Assembly (NCBI GenBank): GCA_934668515.1
Contig: CAKUNS010000008.1
Location: 1-64,000, forward strand
Source of the DNA: an uncultured Eggerthellaceae bacterium
GTDB lineage: Bacteria; Actinomycetota; Coriobacteriia; Coriobacteriales; Eggerthellaceae
Direction of reading: 5' to 3'
Length of the DNA stretch: 64,000 nt
Positions within the stretch are counted from its first letter, which is position 1. The number at the start of each line of letters is the position of its first letter. Made by a program: the position numbers and the translations under genes. The notes below the pieces were generated by a model. It was not told the DNA's origin. It searched no databases and worked only from the letters and a program-made list of their open reading frames with translations. Below are positions 25,612 through 34,231 of the stretch, one piece after another.

Positions 25612-27045
25612 TTACGCCATCCCAAACCAGACGGCGAGTTTAGGCGCATAACCCATGATGAAAATCACGATGATCAACGTGGGAATGCCGTATTTAAGCC
25701 ACGGAAGCGACCAACGCGGGAATTTGATGCCCTCGCCGGCGTCGGCTTCGGCCAGGAAGTTCTCCCAACCCCAACCGCGCTTGGTAACGCAGAACAGCAG
25801 GAAGACCAGGCTGCCCAGCGGAAGCATGTTGTTGGAAACGATGAAGTCCTCGATGGACTGGATGTCGCCGATGGCGGGCAGGGTGACGCCGGAAAGCACG
25901 TTGAAGCCCAGTGCGCACGGCAGGCTAAGCACGACAACCAGAATGCCGTTGACGGCCACAGCGCGGCTGCGGGGCATGTCCCACTTGTCCATGGTCCAGC
26001 TGATAAGGTTCTCGAACACGGCAATGACGGTGGACAGCGACGCGAAGCTCATGAACACGAAGAACAGCGCGCCCCACACGTTGCCTAGGGGCATCTGGCC
26101 GAAAACAACGGGCAGGGTGACGAACACCAGCGACGGGCCCGAGTCGGGGTTGACGCCGTAGGCGAAGCAGGCGGGGAAGATGATCAGGCCGGCCAGAATG
26201 GCGACGACGGTGTTCAGGATGGTGACCGAAACGGCCTCGCCGGTCAGGCTGCGCTCTTTGCCAATGTAGCTGCCGAAGATCTCCATGGCGGCAATGCCCA
26301 GCGACAGGCTGAAGAACGCCTGGCCCATGGCGGCGTAGACCGCTTCGCCGAAGGTGGACCAGCCGTTAGTGAACAGCTTGCTGAAGTCGGGGACCAAGTA
26401 GAATGCAATGCCTTCGCCCGCGCCTGGAAGCGTGACCGCGCGGATCATCAGGATCAGCATGACCACGAACAGGGTGGCCATCATCCATTTAGTGATGCGC
26501 TCGACGCCTTTCTGCAGGCCAAGGCTGCAAATGAGGAAGCCGATGGCAACGGCGGCCAGCATCCAGCCGATGAGCATGGTCGGGTCGGCCAGCATGTTGC
26601 CGAACGCGGTGCCGGCAAACTCAGCCTGCGCGCCATTGAACTCGCCCGAAGCCATTTTGGGGATGTAGGCGAGCATCCAGCCGCAAACGGTGGTGTAGAA
26701 CATCATCAAAATCATGCAACCGATGTATCCCCACCAGGAGAACCAGTGCCACTTGCGGGAGGGCTGCAGGATGTCGAACGCCTTTGCGGAGGACTTTTGG
26801 CTTGCGCGGCCGACGGCGAACTCCATCACCATGACGGGCAGGCCCAGGATAACCAGGAAGATCAGGTAGATCAGGACGAATGCGGCACCGCCGTATTGGC
26901 CGGTGATGTAGGGAAAGCGCCAGACGTTGCCCAGTCCGATTGCGCAACCCGCGCTGATGAGGAGGAAGCCGATGCGGGAGGCGAAGTGCTCGCGAGGAGC
27001 GCCCGCCGCGTCGGTGGTAGCTACTTGCTTGTTCTGATCTGCCAC
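25612..27045 (-). CDS. SNF-family sodium-dependent symporter (paralogue 2)
   Basis: A 477-residue membrane protein with about 12 helices and the family's helix-1 motif AIGLGNVWRFPYITGQYGG, which forms Na+ and substrate sites in LeuT-fold carriers. It is closer to the consensus than the copy at 6750, which has SMWRFPYLAARYGG. Members import amino acids with Na+; the cargo is not visible. The start is GTG 27045 after GAAAGG. It lies upstream of xpt on the same strand, with 76 bases and a hairpin between the reading frames, so read-through to the purine genes is possible but not shown. Confidence 0.9.
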   Translation of the reverse strand: MADQNKQVATTDAAGAPREHFASRIGFLLISAGCAIGLGNVWRFPYITGQYGGAAFVLIYLIFLVILGLPVMVMEFAVGRASQKSSAKAFDILQPSRKWHWFSWWGYIGCMILMMFYTTVCGWMLAYIPKMASGEFNGAQAEFAGTAFGNMLADPTMLIGWMLAAVAIGFLICSLGLQKGVERITKWMMATLFVVMLILMIRAVTLPGAGEGIAFYLVPDFSKLFTNGWSTFGEAVYAAMGQAFFSLSLGIAAMEIFGSYIGKERSLTGEAVSVTILNTVVAILAGLIIFPACFAYGVNPDSGPSLVFVTLPVVFGQMPLGNVWGALFFVFMSFASLSTVIAVFENLISWTMDKWDMPRSRAVAVNGILVVVLSLPCALGFNVLSGVTLPAIGDIQSIEDFIVSNNMLPLGSLVFLLFCVTKRGWGWENFLAEADAGEGIKFPRWSLPWLKYGIPTLIIVIFIMGYAPKLAVWFGMA

Positions 27046-27560
27046 GACGTGGAACCTTTCAATATTGCTCGAGGGATTCGGCGGCTTGCCGACCCTAGGT
27101 GGGTGTCAAACCCGTTCATTCTAGCGCACTGCTTGTTGATTGCGCGTCTTGGCGGGTCGAAGGCACGATTTTTTACTCGAATCGATTTCAAGTGGGGAAG
27201 AGCGGGTGCTTTCAGTGTGAGCGGGAACTTTTTGCAAATGGGGAAGAGTGGCTGGCTTTTCGGATTTTGCGAATTGGGGCGGTTGATGCATCGAAAAGTT
27301 CGAACTATCTAAACAAATTAGCTAAACGAAAAGAAGTTAGACTACGTGAAACAACAGTTTCAACTGGGAATATATAAGAAATGTGACGGTAACTGTTAAT
27401 CTACCGTTACTCGTTTATCTCTTGATCAATATAAGTTATCCTCGGTTAATAACGCGAAAGTTAACTTCGCGTTACCCAAGCTTCCCTCGAAGCAGATGGA
27501 TTTCGAAGGAGGCTTGAATGCAAGTTCAGCACCCTGAAGGACAGGGGAGGAGGGAACGAA
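27046..27560. other. Long AT-rich divergent intergenic region ahead of feoAB
   Basis: This 515-base region is much richer in A+T than its surroundings from about 27290 to 27480. It holds two similar 13-base segments (TGGGGAAGAG at about 27192 and 27240, 47-48 bases apart), the feo promoter and a short start-overlapping frame at 27518 considered separately. No tRNA or riboswitch consensus is recognised. Confidence 0.5.
27422..27473 (+). promoter_or_regulatory. Candidate feoAB promoter and palindromic operator
   Basis: TTGATC (27422-27427), 18 bases, TTAATA (27446-27451) is followed by AACGCGAA (27451-27458) and TTCGCGTT (27466-27473) around AGTTAAC. The inverted repeat overlaps the expected transcript start, a repressor position. 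A ferrous-iron regulator (DtxR/IdeR or Fur type) is plausible, but the sequence is not a textbook box for either. A second inverted pair, ACGGTA/TACCGT, lies at 27386-27407. Confidence 0.5.
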
Positions 27561-27785
27561 ATGACTCTGAACGATTTGAAGCCGGGTGAGACCGGTCGCG
27601 TCATCCGCCTGAACGATACGGGTGAGACGCGCCGTCGCATCATGGACATGGGCATCACCCGCGGCGCCGAGATCACCATCACGAAGGTGGCTCCGCTTGA
27701 TGACCCCGTTGACATGACGGTTCGCGGCTATCACCTTTCGCTGCGTAGGTCTGACCTGAGCGGCATCGAGGTCGAGAAGATCTAA
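27561..27785 (+). CDS. feoA: Ferrous iron transport protein A
   Basis: A 74-residue cytoplasmic SH3-like protein (MTLNDLKPGETGRVIRLNDT, then MGITRGAEI and VRGYHLSLRRSDL) typical of FeoA, which is needed for activity of the FeoB ferrous-iron channel and is thought to bind its cytoplasmic domain. A strong ribosome site (GGGGAGGAGGG) precedes ATG 27561. feoB follows after 137 bases on the same strand, so the genes are probably co-transcribed. Confidence 0.93.
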   Translation: MTLNDLKPGETGRVIRLNDTGETRRRIMDMGITRGAEITITKVAPLDDPVDMTVRGYHLSLRRSDLSGIEVEKI

Positions 27786-27922
27786 CGGTTTGCGCTGCGG
27801 TGCGAAGCTGCAGTGGAAGCCCTGCGGCGCATGGACGATGCGCATGCGGAAAGAAAGTATTGAACGTCAAGCAAAATCATTAGATTTGGGCGCGATTTCG
27901 CGCAGAGTGGAGCACAAAGCAT

Positions 27923-30406
27923 ATGTCAGTGAAAATTGCTTTGGTGGGTAATCCTAACTCGGGCAAGACGACGTTGTTCAACCAGCTCACCGGCAACCAT
28001 CAGTATGTCGGCAACTGGCCGGGCGTAACGGTCGAGCGCAAGACGGGTACCCTCAAAGGCGACAAGGAGGTCGAGTTCGTCGACCTTCCCGGTATTTATT
28101 CGCTTTCGCCTTACACGAATGAAGAGGTCATCGCGCGCGATTACCTCGCAAGCGGCGACGCAGATGCGATCCTGAACATCGTGGACGCATCGAACCTCGA
28201 ACGCAACCTGTACCTCACCACCCAGCTGATGGAGTTCGGCCTTCCCATGGTCGTGGCCCTCAATCAGATGGACATCGTTAAGAAGCGCGGCTACACCATC
28301 AAGTCCGAGGAGCTTAGCCGCAGGCTGAACGTCCCGGTTGTTGAGATCTCGGCTCTTCACGGCGATGGCCTTGAAGATGTGACCGCTGCCGTGGTCAAAG
28401 AGGCCCGCAGCGGCAAGGCGCCGATTCCGCCGCGTTTCAGCCAGGAAGTCGAGGTTTACCTGAAGCAGATCGAGGAGAAACTTCCCGCTTCCGTCCCCGA
28501 GAAGATGAAACGCTACGACGCCATCAAGCTGTTCGAGCGCGACGAGCTTGCCGAGCAGAAGATCGGCGGCCAGGTGAACTGCAGCGACACCATCATCGCT
28601 GCTGAGTCGGAGTTCGATGATCATTCCGACGCGATCATCACCAACGAGCGTTACAAGTTCATCGTGAACTTCATGCCGAGCGTGCAGAAGCGCTCTATCA
28701 AGGGTTTGACTACTTCCGAGAAGATCGACCGCGTTCTCACGAACCGCATTTTGGCTCTGCCGATCTTCGCCGTGATCATCACCCTTGTTTATTACGTGGC
28801 CATTTCCACCGTCGGCGGCTACTTCACCGACTGGATGAACGATGGCGTGTTCGGCGACGGCTGGTTCGTTGCCTCCCAGGGTCGCGAGGCCTTCGACGAG
28901 GACTCGGGCGCTTTCGACGATGCCCAGAACGATATCAGCGCGTTCTTGACTGATGCTGAAGAGGCTGGCATCGATGTTGATGCTATTTCCGAGTACCTGG
29001 GTGAGGATGCCGAAGGCGACCTTGATTCCGATGAGGGCCAGGCTGCTCTCGCTGCGTTCGAAGAGGATGCGGCCGATCTTGTGGCCGAGACCCACATCGT
29101 TGACGAGGAGACCGGCGAAGTTGATGAGCACGAGGTGACCCTGGAAGACTTCCAGGCCGCCCTTGAGGTTCCCGAGGCCGACCCGAGCGAGTACGGCCCC
29201 TGGGTTCCTGGCATCCCTGTTCTGGTTGAGGATGGCCTTACCGCCATCGACGCGCCTGATTGGCTGAGCGACCTGGTCATCAACGGCATCATTGCCGGCG
29301 TTGGCGCTGTCCTTGGCTTCGTGCCCCAGATCATGGTGCTGTTCTTCTTGCTGGCCATCCTTGAAGGCTGCGGCTACATGGCTCGCGTCACCTTCATCCT
29401 TGACCGCATCTTCCGTCGCTTCGGCCTGTCCGGCAAGACCTTCATCCCGATGATCATCGGCACTGGTTGCGGCGTTCCTGGCATCATGGCTTCCCGTACC
29501 ATCGAGTCGGAGTCTTCGCGTAAGCTGACCATCATGACTACGACGTTCATGCCGTGCTCGGCCAAGCTTCCTCCGATTGCTCTTATCTCCACCGCGTTCT
29601 TCGGTGGCGTTTGGTGGGTTGCCCCGATGGCGTACTTCCTGGGCATCGGCTCGATCGTCGTTTCGGGCATCATGCTGAAGAAGACCAAGCCGTTCCTGGG
29701 CGAGACCACTCCGTACATCATGGAGCTTCCCGAGTACCGTATGCCGCGCTTCGTTGACCTGCTGCGCAGCATGTGGGAGCGTGCGTGGGCGTTCATCAAG
29801 AAGGCTGGCACGATCATCCTTCTGGCAACCATCATCGTTTGGTTCCTGTCGGGTTACGGTTTCGAGGACGGCGTGTTCGGCGCGGTTTCCGAGATGGACA
29901 ACTCGCTGTTGGCGGCGTTCGGCAATGCCTTCTGCTGGATCTTCGCTCCGCTTGGTTGGGGCAACTGGGAATCCGCTGCGGCAACTGTCACGGGCTTCAT
30001 GGCCAAGGAGAACCTGGTTGGCACCATGGCGGTTCTGTTCGGCGGCGATCCGACCATCGCTTGGACCACGGCTCTTATCGCCAGCATGGAGGAAGTCTCC
30101 GGTGGCTTCGGCGCAGCGGCAGCCCTTTCCTTCCTGGTGTTCAACCTGTTGTGCGCACCGTGCTTCGCTGCAATGGGTGCCATCAAGCGCGAGATGGGCG
30201 GCTTTGGCAAGTGGTTCTGGGCAGCTATCGGCTACGAGATGCTGTGGGCCTACGTTGTGGCGCTGATGTTCTATAACTTCGGCCGTGTGGCCGCTGGCGG
30301 TAGCATTGACGCCTGCTTCTTCTTGGCAATTGCCTGCGCGGCTGGCATTCTGTACATGCTGTTCCGCCCGGCTCCCAAGGAGAAAGGCAAGCTTGAGGTT
30401 AAGTAA
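27923..30406 (+). CDS. feoB: Ferrous iron transport protein B with acidic extracytoplasmic insertion
   Basis: An 827-residue Fe(II) transporter. The N-terminal G domain has G1 GNPNSGKTT (residues 8-16), G3 DLPGIYS and G4 NQMD; a helical GDI-like spacer follows, then the membrane part with gate motifs including GCGVPGIMASRT and PCSAKLPPIA. FeoB proteins are usually 650-780 residues. Here about 110 residues strongly rich in Asp and Glu (roughly 312-422) are inserted after the first membrane helix, in a loop expected outside the membrane. The insert may gather metal cations; that is inference. Strong codon bias suggests high expression. The downstream terminator lies inside the end of the convergent gene. 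Confidence 0.95.
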   Translation: MSVKIALVGNPNSGKTTLFNQLTGNHQYVGNWPGVTVERKTGTLKGDKEVEFVDLPGIYSLSPYTNEEVIARDYLASGDADAILNIVDASNLERNLYLTTQLMEFGLPMVVALNQMDIVKKRGYTIKSEELSRRLNVPVVEISALHGDGLEDVTAAVVKEARSGKAPIPPRFSQEVEVYLKQIEEKLPASVPEKMKRYDAIKLFERDELAEQKIGGQVNCSDTIIAAESEFDDHSDAIITNERYKFIVNFMPSVQKRSIKGLTTSEKIDRVLTNRILALPIFAVIITLVYYVAISTVGGYFTDWMNDGVFGDGWFVASQGREAFDEDSGAFDDAQNDISAFLTDAEEAGIDVDAISEYLGEDAEGDLDSDEGQAALAAFEEDAADLVAETHIVDEETGEVDEHEVTLEDFQAALEVPEADPSEYGPWVPGIPVLVEDGLTAIDAPDWLSDLVINGIIAGVGAVLGFVPQIMVLFFLLAILEGCGYMARVTFILDRIFRRFGLSGKTFIPMIIGTGCGVPGIMASRTIESESSRKLTIMTTTFMPCSAKLPPIALISTAFFGGVWWVAPMAYFLGIGSIVVSGIMLKKTKPFLGETTPYIMELPEYRMPRFVDLLRSMWERAWAFIKKAGTIILLATIIVWFLSGYGFEDGVFGAVSEMDNSLLAAFGNAFCWIFAPLGWGNWESAAATVTGFMAKENLVGTMAVLFGGDPTIAWTTALIASMEEVSGGFGAAAALSFLVFNLLCAPCFAAMGAIKREMGGFGKWFWAAIGYEMLWAYVVALMFYNFGRVAAGGSIDACFFLAIACAAGILYMLFRPAPKEKGKLEVK

Positions 30407-30420
30407 CAACCGAGCTTAAG

Positions 30421-31338
30421 CTAAGCGATTGAATTTGTTCGTGGCCGTGCCCTTTTGGGTGCGGCCACGGCTTTTTCGACTGCAGCCTCTAAAGCCCGCG
30501 GCTTTGGTTGCGGGAGGTTGCGGCCCGTGCCCGCCAGCGGTGCTTCGTCGCGCACTTCAAGGATGTTCTTCCAGAAACGCTTAGGCATATGCTGTCGACG
30601 GAGCTCGGGGTGATAACGCGCAGGAATGGAGACGGCGTCGTAGAAACGCTTCCAGGCGCTTTGCATAACGGCTTCGTCGCTGGAGTGCGCGGGAAGATCA
30701 AGCTCGTTTATTTCGGCCAGAACCCAGCTTTCCCCATCGTAGATGCCCGCGATATTGTGAACCTCGTCGTAGATGACGAACTGTTGGGTATTGAAGCGGG
30801 CCGAGAACCAGTCCATCAGAAGAGGGACCACGTTTGCGTTGGGGTTGCATTTGGCAAACCAAAGGTCGTTATCGAAGTGCTCGAACCGCAGGAGCTCTTG
30901 TATGAAATGACGTTCGTTGCGTACTGCGTGGTGCAGTTTCAGAACGGGGCCGACAACGGGGTCCGTCAGCTCGTTTCGAATGTGTGCATTTTGCTCGACA
31001 GGGCGGCTCATGATAAGGTGAATAAGCCGGTAGATAGCCGTTCCGGCCTGGGGCTCGTCGGAAAGCGACGCGTCAAGGATGATCTCCCACGCTTTTTGGT
31101 TTGATTTGCGAATGACCCCTTTGCGAACACGCTCGGCATGCTGTGCGTTGGTTTCGACGTAAACCACGCTTTGGTCAAGGCGTAGCTGAAAAGCCCCCTC
31201 GCGGATGATGTCTTGCGGGTTTTCGTGATTTGCGTACGCAAGGAACACGGCCGATAGCAACCCCTCGGTTGACCCGTCGTAGACATAGGCGATATTGCTG
31301 ATGGGAAGACCGTTCGGCGCTCCATTTCCCTTGCTCAT
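30421..31338 (-). CDS. DUF4130 / TIGR03915-type partner of a radical-SAM DNA-repair protein
   Basis: A 305-residue protein recognised by its start (ISNIAYVYDGSTEGLLSAVF), which is typical of the TIGR03915 family that occurs next to the COG4277/TIGR03916 radical-SAM protein. Family members are predicted to take part in DNA repair or modification, and some relatives are fused to uracil-DNA-glycosylase-like domains; the reaction is unknown. ATG 31338 overlaps the radical-SAM stop by four bases, so the two are translationally coupled. The last about 35 residues are basic and Pro-rich and overlap the feoB terminator on the other strand. Confidence 0.85.
   Translation of the reverse strand: MSKGNGAPNGLPISNIAYVYDGSTEGLLSAVFLAYANHENPQDIIREGAFQLRLDQSVVYVETNAQHAERVRKGVIRKSNQKAWEIILDASLSDEPQAGTAIYRLIHLIMSRPVEQNAHIRNELTDPVVGPVLKLHHAVRNERHFIQELLRFEHFDNDLWFAKCNPNANVVPLLMDWFSARFNTQQFVIYDEVHNIAGIYDGESWVLAEINELDLPAHSSDEAVMQSAWKRFYDAVSIPARYHPELRRQHMPKRFWKNILEVRDEAPLAGTGRNLPQPKPRALEAAVEKAVAAPKRARPRTNSIA
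30440..30476 (+). terminator. feoB terminator embedded in the end of the convergent gene
   Basis: A 13-bp stem CGTGGCCGTGCCC (30440-30452) with complement at 30457-30469 and TTTT loop is followed by GCTTTTTCG. It lies wholly within the last 19 codons of the opposite-strand DUF4130 gene. Confidence 0.88.
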
Positions 31339-32822
31339 GCAGGCACCTTTTCGCGGTTCGGCCCTTGGAGGGCGTTTTGCCAACCGAATAGCCCGTCGAT
31401 GGGTGTTGCTTGGGGAAGCGCGGGCTGCGCTTGCGAGGCGTTTTGCTGGTTGGGCAAGGCCGTTTGCTGCTCGTTACGTTTGTCACCGACGCCGATGCTT
31501 GCACGACCAACCTCGTCTCCAAACAGGCTCATTTGCCCGGGAAGCGTTTTCGCGGCGCGAGCGCCGTGTTTTCCGCCGTCTATAGGTTCCGCGATTTGCG
31601 CGCGTATGGTGGCGGGGTCGAATTGCACGCCAGCGCCCATGTACTTGCCGTTGCACGTAATGAAATAGCGCGCTCGTTTATAAGCGATGCCAAGTTTGCG
31701 GAGCTCATTTTCGCGCAGACAATTGGTTCGGCGCGCGCGAATGATAAGGCGCGCCCCTCGCGGGCCAATGCCTGGCACACGCAAGAGCAGCTCGAGCGGG
31801 GCGGTGTTCACCTCAACGGGGAAGACGTCCAAGTGGTTGATAGCCCACCCGGCCTTAGGGTCGAGGTCAAGCTCGAGGTTGGGCGCATCTTGACTGATGA
31901 TTTCCGACACGTCGAACTGATAGAAGCGCAATAGCCAATCGGCTTGGTACAGTCGATGTTCGCGGTTGAGCTGAACCGCATGGTTTTGCGGCAGGCGCTC
32001 ATCGCCGCTGACGGGCAAGTAGGCGCTGAAGAACACGCGCTTAAGTGCGAGCGATTTGTATAAGGCTTGCGATAGGTTGAGTATCTGGAAGTCGGATTCG
32101 GGCGTTGCGCCGATGATCATCTGGGTTGATTGACCGGCTGGCGCAAAAGCCCTCGAGCGCGTTTTGGGACGCTGCGAGGGAACGTAGGTGTTTTTCCTTC
32201 GGGCGAGTCCGCGTGATTCGGTGTCTTGCGCGATGTTGTCACGGATCTGGCGCATAGGCTGTATAAGTTGCTGCTTGTTCTTTTGGGGGCAGAGCAGCGC
32301 AAGGCTTTTTTGACTGGGGAGCTCGAGGTTCACGCTAAGCCTATCGGCCAAATGCCCAAGCTGATCGACAAGTTCGGGCGACGTGCCGGGGACGGTTTTG
32401 GCATGGATGTAGCCACGGAGGCCGTGCTGTTCGCGCAGAAGCTTGAGCGTTCTGATCATGAGCTCGGTGGTGTAGTCGGGGTTGCGAATGACCCCCGAGC
32501 TTAAGAACAGCCCTTCAATATAGTTACGGCGATAGAACCCGATGGTAAGGTCGGCAAGTTCTTCAGGGGTGAACGTGGCGCGACGGACGTCGTTGCTTGC
32601 ACGGCTGACGCAGTAGGCGCAATCGTAAATGCAGACGTTGCTTTGGAGCACTTTCAGAAGCGTGATGCAACGGCCATCTGGCGTGAAACTATGGCAGCAA
32701 CCCGCGCCCATGGAGTTGCCCAGCTGACCTTTCTTCGAGCCGCGCGACAAACCGGACGAGGTGCATGCCACGTCGTATTTCGCCGCGTCGGCGAGTATGT
32801 CGAGCTTTTCAACCAAATCCAT
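31335..32822 (-). CDS. COG4277/TIGR03916 radical-SAM protein with helix-hairpin-helix, putative DNA repair
   Basis: A 495-residue protein. The 4Fe-4S/SAM motif CxxxCxxC is CIYDCAYC (Cys 64, 68, 71). Extra cysteines near the N-terminus (GAGCCHSF, GRC) may hold another site. A DNA-binding helix-hairpin-helix LLLRVPGIGPRGARLIIRAR lies near residue 350. The family is predicted to repair or modify DNA through radical chemistry, by analogy with spore photoproduct lyase; the lesion is unknown. ATG 32822 has TTTGGAAG upstream; the TTG four codons earlier lacks one. About 70 residues after the core are Gln- and Ala-rich and poorly conserved. LexA-like boxes precede it. Confidence 0.88.
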   Translation of the reverse strand: MDLVEKLDILADAAKYDVACTSSGLSRGSKKGQLGNSMGAGCCHSFTPDGRCITLLKVLQSNVCIYDCAYCVSRASNDVRRATFTPEELADLTIGFYRRNYIEGLFLSSGVIRNPDYTTELMIRTLKLLREQHGLRGYIHAKTVPGTSPELVDQLGHLADRLSVNLELPSQKSLALLCPQKNKQQLIQPMRQIRDNIAQDTESRGLARRKNTYVPSQRPKTRSRAFAPAGQSTQMIIGATPESDFQILNLSQALYKSLALKRVFFSAYLPVSGDERLPQNHAVQLNREHRLYQADWLLRFYQFDVSEIISQDAPNLELDLDPKAGWAINHLDVFPVEVNTAPLELLLRVPGIGPRGARLIIRARRTNCLRENELRKLGIAYKRARYFITCNGKYMGAGVQFDPATIRAQIAEPIDGGKHGARAAKTLPGQMSLFGDEVGRASIGVGDKRNEQQTALPNQQNASQAQPALPQATPIDGLFGWQNALQGPNREKVPA

Positions 32823-32835
32823 GAGAGCTTCCAAA

Positions 32836-32880
32836 CTTCGTACGTCTGTTCGTTTATACTATGCGAACAGACGTACGAAG
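32836..32880 (-). promoter_or_regulatory. Long perfect inverted repeat with two LexA-like boxes
   Basis: Arms of 17 bp (32836-32852 and 32864-32880) surround TTTATACTATG. Each arm holds a degenerate SOS box of the form CGAAC-N4-GTTCG: CGTACGTCTGTTCG (32839-32852) and CGAACAGACGTACG (32864-32877). On the minus strand the centre reads CATAGTATAAA and can supply the -10 of the radical-SAM gene. LexA-regulated COG4277 genes are known from Clostridia regulon work, so SOS control is a reasonable reading. Confidence 0.6.
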
Positions 32881-32913
32881 TCAATGGGAGCCTCTTGCCC
32901 TCCGTCAACAGAA

Positions 32914-32939
32914 AAGCGACCCGATTATTCGGGTCGCTT
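32914..32939 (-). terminator. Terminator of the Cys-rich membrane protein gene
   Basis: An 11-bp perfect stem AAGCGACCCGA (32914-32924) and complement (32929-32939), loop TTAT. Read leftward it is followed by TTTTCTGTTG, so it terminates the gene ending at 32948. Confidence 0.82.
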
Positions 32940-32947
32940 CTTTCGCG

Positions 32948-33214
32948 CTATTTCGCTTCCTTGATGATGGGCGCGACGGCGTTTTTATCGGTGGCTTCGG
33001 AATGGCATCCGTTACGCTTGGCACAGCCGGCGCAGGGGTTTTGGACGTAGGCTTGGTCGCCTCCGCCGCAGCACGAACCGACGTGTGGCCTGCTGCCCTC
33101 ACCGTGCTTTTTGAATCCGCCGAAGAAATAGCATTTGATGGCGATGAAGGCCCAGATCGCAATGGCTATGATAAGAATCCAGCTACCCAGGCTCATTCCT
33201 GCGATGTACGGCAT
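32948..33214 (-). CDS. FeoB-associated Cys-rich membrane protein
   Basis: An 88-residue protein with one membrane helix near the N-terminus (SWILIIAIAIWAFIAI) and a Cys-rich tail (SCCGGG, then NPCAGCAKRNGC). This layout is that of the FeoB-associated Cys-rich membrane protein family, which often adjoins feoB and may hold iron or an Fe-S cluster. ATG 33214 follows AGGAGCAACC; a start at the seventh codon is possible. It is not directly beside feoAB here (2.5 kb away, opposite strand), so shared regulation is inferred only from the family. Confidence 0.82.
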   Translation of the reverse strand: MPYIAGMSLGSWILIIAIAIWAFIAIKCYFFGGFKKHGEGSRPHVGSCCGGGDQAYVQNPCAGCAKRNGCHSEATDKNAVAPIIKEAK

Positions 33215-33588
33215 GGTTGCTCCTAATACGCTCTCGTTTCTTATTAGCCTATGCTAACTCGTGAACCGTCTTAGTCAAGCAACTTTTTGTGAACGTCCAG
33301 ATAATCGCACAGAAAACCGCACGAATTCAAATGAACGGGAAAGGGGCATTGACCTGCGCCGATGCCCCTGAGCAAAACGCGCATTTTGCGCTATAAGCCT
33401 ATTTCGGCTCCAAACAACGAAGAAGGGGTAAAACGAAGAGGGCGCGACGCCCGACAAGGGATTGACGTCGCGCCCCTATGAGGAAGGAATCCGCAGGCTG
33501 TGTAGGAGTGGGAGAACGCCAGCCTGGGCTTCTCGTTTTTGTGGAGCTACTAGCTATTTGGGGCAGCTCGCATGCAAACGTGCGGTGG
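33215..33588. other. Intergenic region with two stable hairpins
   Basis: Two inverted repeats are visible in this 374-base stretch: GGGGCA/TGCCCC around 33342-33368 and GGGCGCGACG (33440-33449) with CGTCGCGCCC (33466-33475). The second is well placed to end the leftward gene that stops at 33589. No ORF with a ribosome site or RNA consensus is seen. Confidence 0.6.
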
Positions 33589-33966
33589 TTACAGCATTCC
33601 CCGCTTCCGAGTGTACTCGGTGTACAGCACGAAGTCGGATCCGTTGAAGCCAGCGGCTTCAAGTTTCGGGAGAATGTCCTCGGCGCTCATCGTGGCCGTT
33701 TCCATGAACACGCCGTCCTTGCGGGGCGAAATCTCCCAATCGTCGTGAAGCTCGGTAAGGAAGTCGATGATCGCGGCGCTGCGCGTCATGCGGTTGTTCG
33801 TGTATTCGGCGAGGTAGCGAACGGTTTGCGCATTAACGTCCTGCTTCACGAACTTCTGCCAGGGCGACTTGTCTTTGGTGCGCCACTCGCCCGATTCGAA
33901 AAACGGAAGGAAGAAGCAGGCTTCTTGAATGCAGGTCTCTTTAACGTTCTTTCCGATTGCGAGCAT
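33589..33966 (-). CDS. Hypothetical protein, 125 residues
   Basis: The frame starts at ATG 33966 (MLAIGKNVKETC) after TTAGGAAC and ends at 33589. It is soluble, moderately charged, with two Cys (ETCIQEACFF) close to the N-terminus and a C-terminal part EDILPKLEAAGFNGSDFVLY. No known family is recognised; the overall composition and codon use match neighbouring genes, so it is probably real. The longer upstream frame (to 34143) is unlikely because it lacks a ribosome site and crosses a region of hairpins. Neighbours are unrelated, so context gives no function. Confidence 0.65.
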   Translation of the reverse strand: MLAIGKNVKETCIQEACFFLPFFESGEWRTKDKSPWQKFVKQDVNAQTVRYLAEYTNNRMTRSAAIIDFLTELHDDWEISPRKDGVFMETATMSAEDILPKLEAAGFNGSDFVLYTEYTRKRGML

Positions 33967-34133
33967 GTTCGTTCCTAACCTCGATTCGATTGCGGTTGCA
34001 AGCGAGAAACGCGTTCTCGGGTCGATCCTATTCGGGAGGGAGATGTTGTGAAGGGGAAGGAACCGGTCGGGATCGACGGACGTTATCCAAGCCCATCGTG
34101 TCCCGCTTGCAACTAAATCGTGCGATTGAATAG

Positions 34134-34168
34134 CGGGGCGCAAGCTCTATGAGCGGGCCTGCGCCCCG
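34134..34168 (-). terminator. Hairpin after the yeiH remnant
   Basis: CGGGGCGCA (34134-34142) pairs with TGCGCCCCG (34160-34168); an inner GCTC/GAGC stem extends it. It follows the leftward yeiH fragment and probably was its terminator. Confidence 0.6.
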
Positions 34169-34231
34169 ATTGCCTAGTCGAACGCTTGTGGATCAAACTT
34201 CGTTTTCGGCGGCTTTAGCGACCAAAGTTGA

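Noticed and set aside
27518..27589. A 23-codon leader frame with GAAGGAGG ahead, overlapping the start of feoA
   Set aside because: Most of it is the feoA ribosome-binding region read in another frame; low-complexity Arg/Glu/Gly content and no regulatory stem around it. Not enough to call a leader peptide.
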